Shown in pieces: positions 62,739 through 64,000 of a stretch of DNA of 64,000 nt (positions within the stretch are counted from its first letter, which is position 1; each line of letters begins with the position of its first letter). The stretch spans positions 1,008,755 to 1,072,754 of the forward strand of contig NZ_AP024563.1 in NCBI RefSeq assembly GCF_018409545.1. The letters run 5' to 3'. The notes beneath the pieces are model-generated. The model made no database searches. It saw nothing but the letters and a program-made list of their open reading frames with translations, and was not told where the DNA came from. The translations under genes and the position numbers were made by a program. The stretch comes from Allochromatium tepidum. GTDB taxonomy: Bacteria; Pseudomonadota; Gammaproteobacteria; Chromatiales; Chromatiaceae.

Positions 62739-63066
62739 AACAGTTCTTGATTTTTTCTTCATTTTTCATCAGGATTTTTCACTGTAGATAGGTTATCTAC
62801 AAGCGTGAAGGTTTCACGCTCCATGGTCAGGGTCAACGTCGAATCGCAAGGTTGTTCTCTGTTCAGGATGAACGCCGAGGCAATTTTTATGGCGCAAGCT
62901 GGGTTTCGACGGCCGACACGGCCCATGTTGCCGGTGTTGACCGGCCATTCGGTTGGGACTGCTCAACCCGGACTCCAGTTGCTCGCCCACCAGGGCGCTA
63001 TCAACGGAGAGCGAATCACTTAAAAACCACCATAAGCAACTTTGTTTAGGGTTTTAGGAACAGTTC
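62739..63066. mobile_element. Insert inside the GGDEF remnant, flanked by an 8-base repeat
   Basis: AACAGTTC occurs at 62739-62746 and again at 63059-63066, where the second copy is the native EQF codons of the GGDEF domain. The 312 bases between are A+T-rich on the left, contain twin hairpins (62784-62820) and have no coding capacity. This looks like a small non-autonomous insertion with a target duplication, although no terminal inverted repeats are evident and a deletion junction is an alternative. Confidence 0.4.
62784..62820. repeat. Twin perfect hairpins with identical GGT loops
   Basis: GTAGATA-GGT-TATCTAC (62784-62800) and AGCGTGAA-GGT-TTCACGCT (62802-62820) lie one base apart. Both stems are perfect (7 and 8 bp) and both loops are GGT. 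They resemble protein-recognised hairpins of mobile or extragenic palindromic elements rather than a terminator. Function is unknown. Confidence 0.7.
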
Positions 63067-63406
63067 GCGGTCGTGCTGCCCGAGACCGACGAAGCGGGTG
63101 CCGAAACGCTCGCCCGGCGTCCGCACGAAGCCGTGCGCGCGCTGGGGATCGAACATGCCTACTCGGACGCGGCGCCCCATGTCACGATCAGCGTCGGTGT
63201 CGCCACGCATTCGCCGCAGCAGCCGAAACGCGACGCCGAAGCATTGAAGCGGAGTGCCGATCGGGCGCTGTATCAGGCCAAGTCCCAGGGCCGCAATCGC
63301 ATTTCCTTCGAATGACCGAGCGGGACGTGCCGGAGGCCGCGTCCCGCCCGCTTCCTGCATCGAGCCAAGCCGAATCGATCGGACTTGGCTCGATTCGAGC
63401 CGGATC

Positions 63407-64000
63407 TCAGTGATCTACCGCACCCTCGGCACCGATGCCGGTCTCACAGCGGATGCGCTGCGCCTCGAAGGCGTGACGCTCACGCTTGGCCTGCTCGGAG
63501 TTGTCGAGCAGCGAGACGATCCAGATGCAGAAGAACGCCAGCGGCATCGAGACGATCGCCGGGTTGTTGAGTGCGATCAGCCCGACCGGCTTGCCGTCGG
63601 CATCCATATGGCCCAGCACGTCGCCCCACACCGCCTTCGACAGCACGGTGAGCGCTACGGCGCTGATCAGACCGACCAGACCGCCGACCAGGGCGCCTTT
63701 GGTGGTCATCTTGCCCCAGAAGATCGAGGCGACCAGCACCGGGAAGTTGGCGCTCGCGGCGATGGCGAAGGCCAGACCCACCATGAAGGCCACGTTCTGG
63801 CTCTCGAAGGCGATACCGAGCGCAATGGCCAGCAGACCCAGACCGAAGGTCGCGATCTTGGAGATGCGGATCTCGGTGGTCTCGTTGCTGCGACCGCGCG
63901 CGATGACGCTGGCGTAGAGGTCGTGCGAGATCGCCGAGGCGCCGGCCAGGGTCAGACCCGCGACCACCGCCAGGATGGTGGCGAAGGCCACCGCCGAGAT
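63407..64000 (-). CDS. Sodium:solute symporter, ActP-like, C-terminal part (cut by window edge)
   Basis: The last 197 residues of a sodium:solute symporter, running off the right edge; the GTG at 63991 is internal. Helices include AFATILAVVAGLTLAGASAI, NVAFMVGLAFAIAASANFPV, LVGGLVGLISAVALTVLSKA and SMPLAFFCIWIVSLL. The pattern SAVAFATILAVVAGLTLAGA and SHDLYA matches the cation/acetate symporter ActP. Acetate uptake would fit the nearby pta-ackA, but a related substrate cannot be excluded. Confidence 0.85.
   Translation of the reverse strand: MSAVAFATILAVVAGLTLAGASAISHDLYASVIARGRSNETTEIRISKIATFGLGLLAIALGIAFESQNVAFMVGLAFAIAASANFPVLVASIFWGKMTTKGALVGGLVGLISAVALTVLSKAVWGDVLGHMDADGKPVGLIALNNPAIVSMPLAFFCIWIVSLLDNSEQAKRERHAFEAQRIRCETGIGAEGAVDH

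Larger units (their letters stand above)
61998..63315 (+). pseudogene. Composite CBS / histidine kinase / GGDEF signalling gene remnant
   Basis: Pieces of a multidomain sensor are readable in several frames. First a CBS-domain start (FFPKLCTIATTEVITLPATA, frame of 61998). Then from 62101 a HisKA helix with the phospho-acceptor histidine in [19 protein letters not shown]-run frameshift near 62535 leads to an ATPase segment [13 protein letters not shown]. From 62646 comes the start of a GGDEF domain (RDGQSLSLLMIDIDQFKPYN). After a 340-base foreign insert, EQFAVVLPETDEAGAETLAR and SADRALYQAKSQGRNRISFE complete the GGDEF domain from 63058. At least two deletions, one frameshift and one insertion make it non-functional. 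Confidence 0.85.

Overview
The window is high-GC gammaproteobacterial DNA, most likely from a purple sulfur bacterium (Chromatiaceae, Allochromatium/Thiocystis-like). The lineage is inferred from protein flavour and gene order: tpiA-secG-tRNA-Leu-nuo, dapA-bamC, rho/trxA/rhlB, a System I ccm operon and pta-ackA. No species is proven by the sequence alone.

Layout. 1-1093: tpiA 3' end, secG, tRNA-Leu(GAG) and a terminator. 1154-17211: a 14-gene nuo operon for respiratory complex I, interrupted between nuoF and nuoG by a toxin-antitoxin (TA) island holding a decayed hicAB pair and an intact RelE/RelB-like pair. 17298-19402: dapA and bamC. 19626-20858: a wrecked katG ending against a transposase remnant. 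20938-29243: tRNA-Leu(UAA), ubiA, hpt, nagZ, ftsH, an ibaG/bolA-like gene, prfC and argH. 29381-30527: an internally deleted transposase, then tRNA-Pro, -Arg, -His and -Lys and a terminator. 30583-38152: pbpC, a decayed diguanylate cyclase, rho, trxA, rhlB and a HAD nucleotidase. 38227-41751: a solitary MmeI-like type IIG restriction-modification protein. 41752-43093: IS and TA debris fused onto a two-domain thioredoxin-like protein. 43223-48100: pta-ackA with a solo-tnpB IS200/IS605-group element directly behind ackA. 48313-60789: a PEBP gene, the complete cytochrome c maturation operon ccmABCDEFGHI, rlmKL and an HNH protein. 60815-64000: tRNA-Leu(UAG), a periplasmic rhodanese, a composite CBS/histidine kinase/GGDEF pseudogene with a foreign insert, and the 3' end of an actP-like symporter.

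The most striking theme is selfish or addictive cassettes seated inside or flush against housekeeping operons. A type II restriction-modification pair sits between ccmB and ccmC, reading the same way, with its methyltransferase stop codon two bases before the ccmC ATG. The TA island splits nuo. A TA remnant appears to supply the start codon of a thioredoxin-like gene. The right end of a TnpB element supplies the ackA stop codon. By contrast, both GGDEF genes and katG are clearly broken, so the accessory parts of this region are decaying while the core operons, even where invaded, keep intact reading frames.
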